Of a stretch of 44,494 nucleotides of DNA, positions 41,647 through 44,494 are shown piece by piece (position 1 is the first letter of the stretch; every line of letters begins with the position of its first letter). The stretch comes from Comamonadaceae bacterium. Its GTDB lineage: Bacteria; Pseudomonadota; Gammaproteobacteria; Burkholderiales; Burkholderiaceae_C. Under the pieces are notes generated by a model. It was not told the origin of the DNA, did not search any database, and worked only from the letters and a program-made list of their open reading frames with translations. The stretch covers positions 1-44,494 of the forward strand of contig CANCLK010000114.1 of assembly GCA_947378785.1 (NCBI GenBank), in the 5' to 3' direction. A program made the position numbers and the translations under genes.

Positions 41647-42738
41647 ATGGACAACTATCACGGTTTCGGCAGCCACTGCGGCTGCCACACGGGTCTCAAC
41701 CTACTGGCCTCGCGCCGCAGCTTTCTGGGTGCTCTGGGTGCCATTGGCACAGCGGGCGCACTGGCCAGCAGCGGTTGTGCCAGCGTTGGCGCCCCAGCCA
41801 AGCCACACCGCATTGATGTGCATCACCATATTTCCCCACCCGAATGGGTCACCGCCCTGAAAAAATCCAAGCTCGACTCGCCACCGGTCAGCAACTGGAC
41901 GCCTCAGCGTTCACTGGACGACATGGACAAGGCCGGCATCGCCACTTCGATGACCTCACCCACTCTGCCAGCGGTCGGCTTCTTGCCGCCCGCTGAGGCG
42001 GCTGCCGTAGCGCGTGCCTCCAACGAATACGCTCGCAAGCTGGCAGACCAGTACCCGGGTCGCTTTGGTGTGTTCGCATTGCTGCCGATGCCGCATGTGG
42101 ACGAGACGCTGAAGGAAATTGCTTACGCTTTTGATGTGCTCAAGGCCGACGGCGTGGCCTTCATGACCAGCTACGACGACAAGTTCTTGGGCGACAAAGC
42201 CTTTGCGCCAGTGATGGACGAATTGCATCGACGCAAAGCCGTCGCTTACACCCATCCGAACGAGCCCTCCTGTTGCCGCAACCTGACCACCGGCGTTCCC
42301 TCAGTGATCATCGAATACGGCACCGACACCACGCGAACCATCGCGAGTCTGATTTTCTCAGGCACCTCGATGCGCTGCAAAGACATCAATTTCATTTTCT
42401 CGCATGGCGGCGGCTCACTCACTGCCTTGACAGAGCGCTTCGCGATTCAGGCTGTGTCCTTTCCGCAAATCAAACAACGCGGATTCACAGGCGAAAACGT
42501 GATGAACGAGATCCAGCGCTTTTATTACGACACCGCTCAAGCGGCGAATCCGATCGCCATGGCCTCGCTCACCAAGATGGTCAATATCTCACAGATCGTG
42601 TTCGGCACCGACTACCCGTACCGGACGGGTGTAGAGCATGTGACCGGTCTGGCACCCATCTTCAACGCCAGTGAACTCCGCGCCATCGACCGTGAGAATG
42701 CCCTGCGCATCTTGCCGGCTAAATGGCGCAATCTCTGA
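41647..42738 (+). CDS. Tat-exported amidohydrolase (ACMSD-like, amidohydrolase 2)
   Basis: The protein has 363 aa. A twin-arginine signal SRRSFLGALG at residues 22-31 is followed by a hydrophobic stretch and SSGC, a possible lipobox. The TIM-barrel metal sites are IDVHHHI, the histidine of YTHPNEPSCC, SHGGGSL and FGTDYPYRTG, matching the amidohydrolase-2 family that includes decarboxylases such as ACMSD. Export suggests work in the periplasm, which is less usual for the family. GGA precedes the ATG. It converges on the ModA-like gene with three bases between. The substrate is likely an aromatic or cyclic carboxylate, by family only. Confidence 0.9.
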   Translation: MDNYHGFGSHCGCHTGLNLLASRRSFLGALGAIGTAGALASSGCASVGAPAKPHRIDVHHHISPPEWVTALKKSKLDSPPVSNWTPQRSLDDMDKAGIATSMTSPTLPAVGFLPPAEAAAVARASNEYARKLADQYPGRFGVFALLPMPHVDETLKEIAYAFDVLKADGVAFMTSYDDKFLGDKAFAPVMDELHRRKAVAYTHPNEPSCCRNLTTGVPSVIIEYGTDTTRTIASLIFSGTSMRCKDINFIFSHGGGSLTALTERFAIQAVSFPQIKQRGFTGENVMNEIQRFYYDTAQAANPIAMASLTKMVNISQIVFGTDYPYRTGVEHVTGLAPIFNASELRAIDRENALRILPAKWRNL

Positions 42739-42741
42739 CGC

Positions 42742-43500
42742 TTATTCGACGAACGGCTCAATACCGATCGGCCGAAGCACCGCCGCCGCGTCGGGCCTGG
42801 TCATGAACTTCACCAGTGCGCGCGCGGCCTCGACTTGTTGGGTCCGAGCACTAACGCCCGTCGCAAAACCAATCCAGGTTTGCAGTTCGTTCGGAATCAG
42901 ACCCAGCATGTCGACACCCGGCACACCATAGATACGCGACGCCACGACCACCACCATGTCGACCCCGCCATCGGCGACCACTTCGACGTTGTACTCACCC
43001 GACATGGGCCGCATTTTCGACTTCATCTCGTTAGCGATACCCAAGCGGTCGATCAGGCTGACGAAATACTTCCCGCTGGCACCGTCACCGGGATAAGCCA
43101 CCGACTTCACATTCAGCAGCGTGCGCTTGAAAGCGTCGGCGGTGGAGATATCTGGCCGCTGCGCACCCGCGCGTATGGCGGCACCCAGACCAATACGACC
43201 GATCACAGCGCGCGTATCCGCAACCACCAGGCCTTGCTTGATCAGTTCGTCAAGCACCGGCGGGTTGAGCACCGTGACGTCAAACGCTTCACCCGACTCG
43301 ATCTTTTTCTTCACTGTTGGATTGACGGCGAATTCAACGACCACCTTGTGGCCCGTCGCGCGTTCAAACTGTGCGCAAAGCGCGATCACGGCGGGCCGAG
43401 AGCCGTTGCCGCTGAGCACCTTGAGCTCGACGGCCTGCGCCGCGCCAGCGAGCAACATAAGGCCGAGTAAAGCTTGCGCCACGCGTGATCTGATTTTCAT
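42742..43500 (-). CDS. ModA-like periplasmic substrate-binding protein
   Basis: The protein has 252 aa from ATG 43500 (MKIRSRVAQALLGLMLLAG), with GGAA upstream; a longer frame to 43587 has no signal-like start. A signal peptide ends near AAQAVE. The type II binding-protein fold resembles molybdate ModA: LKVLSGNGSRPAVIAL, KKKIESGEAFDVTVLNPPVL and DGASGKYFVSLIDRLGI. No modB or modC gene is nearby and many such proteins are orphan, so the anion bound is not certain. The upstream side carries a decayed monooxygenase fragment reading the other way. Confidence 0.88.
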   Translation of the reverse strand: MKIRSRVAQALLGLMLLAGAAQAVELKVLSGNGSRPAVIALCAQFERATGHKVVVEFAVNPTVKKKIESGEAFDVTVLNPPVLDELIKQGLVVADTRAVIGRIGLGAAIRAGAQRPDISTADAFKRTLLNVKSVAYPGDGASGKYFVSLIDRLGIANEMKSKMRPMSGEYNVEVVADGGVDMVVVVASRIYGVPGVDMLGLIPNELQTWIGFATGVSARTQQVEAARALVKFMTRPDAAAVLRPIGIEPFVE

Positions 43501-43591
43501 CTGGGGGTTCCGTTTTGTTCTGTTGGCGAGTATAGGATTCGCTTCAGTGGTGCATGACCTTAAGCACGGACTGGTGAGAGAAATCAAAAAC

Positions 43592-43745
43592 GTGTTGCCT
43601 GTGCCGGTCGCCGGTGGCGGTATTGGCGGACTGGCAGCAGCGCTCGCGTTAAGCCGTCAAGGCTTTGAGTAAATCACCCTTGAATCTGCGTCCGCAGTCC
43701 ACGAATGCACTCAAATCAGGGGGAATGACACTTAATCCCAACAGC
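43592..43745 (+). pseudogene. Decayed N-terminus of an FAD-dependent monooxygenase
   Basis: From GTG 43592 the frame reads LPVPVAGGGIGGLAAALALS then RQGFE, the FAD-binding GxGxxG beta-alpha-beta of aromatic-ring hydroxylases. A TAA at 43670-43672 stops it, yet the same frame goes on ITLESASAVHE like an intact homologue. A second frame then gives GGMTLNPNS, like the usual GAGIQLGPNA. An in-frame stop, a frameshift and loss of the remaining 300 or so codons show a dead remnant. It lies between the ModA-like gene and the toxin-antitoxin operon, so the latter may have been inserted here. Confidence 0.65.
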
Positions 43746-43757
43746 CCTCCCACCTTG

Positions 43758-43795
43758 TTGACAACACCCGGCCCTTCTGATATCTTTAAGATATC
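43758..43795 (+). promoter_or_regulatory. Promoter and operator of the toxin-antitoxin operon
   Basis: TTGACA (43758-43763), a 17-bp spacer and TATCTT (43781-43786) form a promoter. GATATCTT-T-AAGATATC (43779-43795), a perfect palindrome with a one-base centre, covers the -10. This is the classic layout for repression by the antitoxin or the toxin-antitoxin complex. Confidence 0.75.
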
Positions 43796-43815
43796 TAACT
43801 TCAAAGGAGCCAGAA

Positions 43816-44097
43816 ATGAAGGCTGCAGCAGCCCAGATCGCCTTCCGTTATCGCCCGCAAGACAGCGCAACTGGCGTGACCCGCACAACGACCAAACGTC
43901 TGGCTGATGTATTGGGTGTTGACGAAACGCAAGTGATTCACCTGGCGCTGCATGAGCTGGCCACCAAGTTCCTGCCTCAATACGAGGCCGATGAGGGAGC
44001 TTTGACCAAAGCGCAACTCAATCAGGTTAAAAAATCAGCCCCCAAGGCCAAAGGCGGCACTGTCCGCAGCAGTCTGTTTGAATTGGAAAACGCCTGA
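43816..44097 (+). CDS. Putative antitoxin, ribbon-helix-helix-like
   Basis: The protein has 93 aa with AAAGGAG before the ATG. A short strand-like TRTTTKRLADVLGV followed by helix DETQVIHLALHELATKF looks like a ribbon-helix-helix DNA-binding unit. The C-terminal part is charged and ends SSLFELENA, as toxin-binding tails often do. It should bind the palindrome overlapping its own promoter. Its TGA shares one base with the next ATG (TGATG), coupling it to the PemK/MazF-like gene. Assignment rests on context and fold pattern; no named family is recognised. Confidence 0.75.
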   Translation: MKAAAAQIAFRYRPQDSATGVTRTTTKRLADVLGVDETQVIHLALHELATKFLPQYEADEGALTKAQLNQVKKSAPKAKGGTVRSSLFELENA

Positions 44098-44494
44098 TGC
44101 GCTGGTGGCCGGAACCCACGGCTGGCGAAATCGTCTGGTGCCATTTCCCTGACAATATTCACCCCAAACCAAAGCCACGCCCCGGCCTCATTGTTTCGAC
44201 CAAGGAAGACGACGAAGGCATGATTTTCGTGAGCGTGGCGTATGGGACCAGCCAAAAGACGGATCGTCTCTACAGCGGGGAATTCAGAATCGCAAAGAGC
44301 GAGCAACCTAGTGCATATACCAGCGCCGGTTTGAGCTACGACACCAAATTCGACCTGAGAAACGTTCTTGAGCTCCCGTTCAACGACGCCTACTTCTCGG
44401 TCCCACCGCATGCGCCATACGGCCAAATCCCAAAACTCGGAACTCTGCATCCGAGCATGGTCCGGATTGCCGCCACCGCTTTTGCGGCAGCAAG
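44097..44494 (+). CDS. PemK/MazF-like toxin, 3' end beyond window
   Basis: The frame is open for 132 codons to the edge and begins MRWWPEPTAGEIVWCHFPD. The GEIVWCHFP segment and KPRPGLIVS match the opening strands of the PemK/MazF fold (GDIVW/L...RPxLVVS). MazF-type toxins cleave RNA at short motifs. The segment GMIFVSVAYGTSQKTD corresponds to the next strands, where a conserved threonine or serine contributes to activity. The visible part is already longer than MazF (about 110 residues), so a C-terminal extension is likely. It is coupled to the antitoxin gene by a one-base overlap. Confidence 0.78.
   Translation, partial: MRWWPEPTAGEIVWCHFPDNIHPKPKPRPGLIVSTKEDDEGMIFVSVAYGTSQKTDRLYSGEFRIAKSEQPSAYTSAGLSYDTKFDLRNVLELPFNDAYFSVPPHAPYGQIPKLGTLHPSMVRIAATAFAAA

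Overview
The window reads as chromosomal DNA of a GC-rich betaproteobacterium, most likely Burkholderiales and probably Comamonadaceae. This is inferred from the two Bug-type (TctC) solute-binding proteins, the trpS/M50/YciO/PHP/recJ neighbourhood, and the tight packing with many GTG and TTG starts. No rRNA, tRNA, CRISPR array or insertion sequence was recognised.

Layout. 1-5443 (minus strand): a probable operon read tctC-like binding protein, gamma-glutamyltransferase-like enzyme, EamA exporter, divergent SDR, quinone oxidoreductase (cut by the window edge). 5535-7592 (minus): tctB-tctA with a strong hairpin terminator. 7707-9867 (minus): TatD nuclease, family-6 uracil/hypoxanthine-DNA glycosylase and a spermidine-synthase-like protein, overlapping or coupled. 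9961-14027 (plus): a catabolic operon of CoA-transferase, enoyl-CoA hydratase, MDR oxidoreductase and Bug protein. 14038-16018 (minus): LolD and LolC/E lipoprotein export. 16098-23381 (plus): housekeeping genes recJ, PHP phosphoesterase, EamA exporter, YciO/Sua5, site-2 protease and trpS with an unusual C-terminal extension.

23526-36577 is an envelope and surface block: an orphan NarL-type response regulator, a PAP2 phosphatase divergent from eptA (lipid A phosphoethanolamine transferase), then a full-length Tad (Flp) pilus operon: flp, cpaB, cpaC, small lipoprotein, tadG-like, two tadE-like genes, cpaE, cpaF/tadA, tadB, tadC. No prepilin peptidase (TadV/CpaA) or TadD is present here. A two-part motif is shared by the PAP2/eptA intergenic region and the region upstream of flp, which suggests that lipid A remodelling and pilus production are co-regulated. 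This is the best candidate for an undescribed regulatory unit in the window.

36593-44494 is mixed: an ATP-grasp ligase of unknown substrate, an exported metallo-beta-lactamase-fold hydrolase, an extracellular solute-binding protein, a di-haem MauG/CcpA-type protein, a host-attachment family protein, a Tat-exported amidohydrolase, a ModA-like binding protein, a decayed FAD monooxygenase fragment, and at the right edge a toxin-antitoxin operon (RHH-like antitoxin and PemK/MazF-like toxin) with a clear promoter and operator palindrome.
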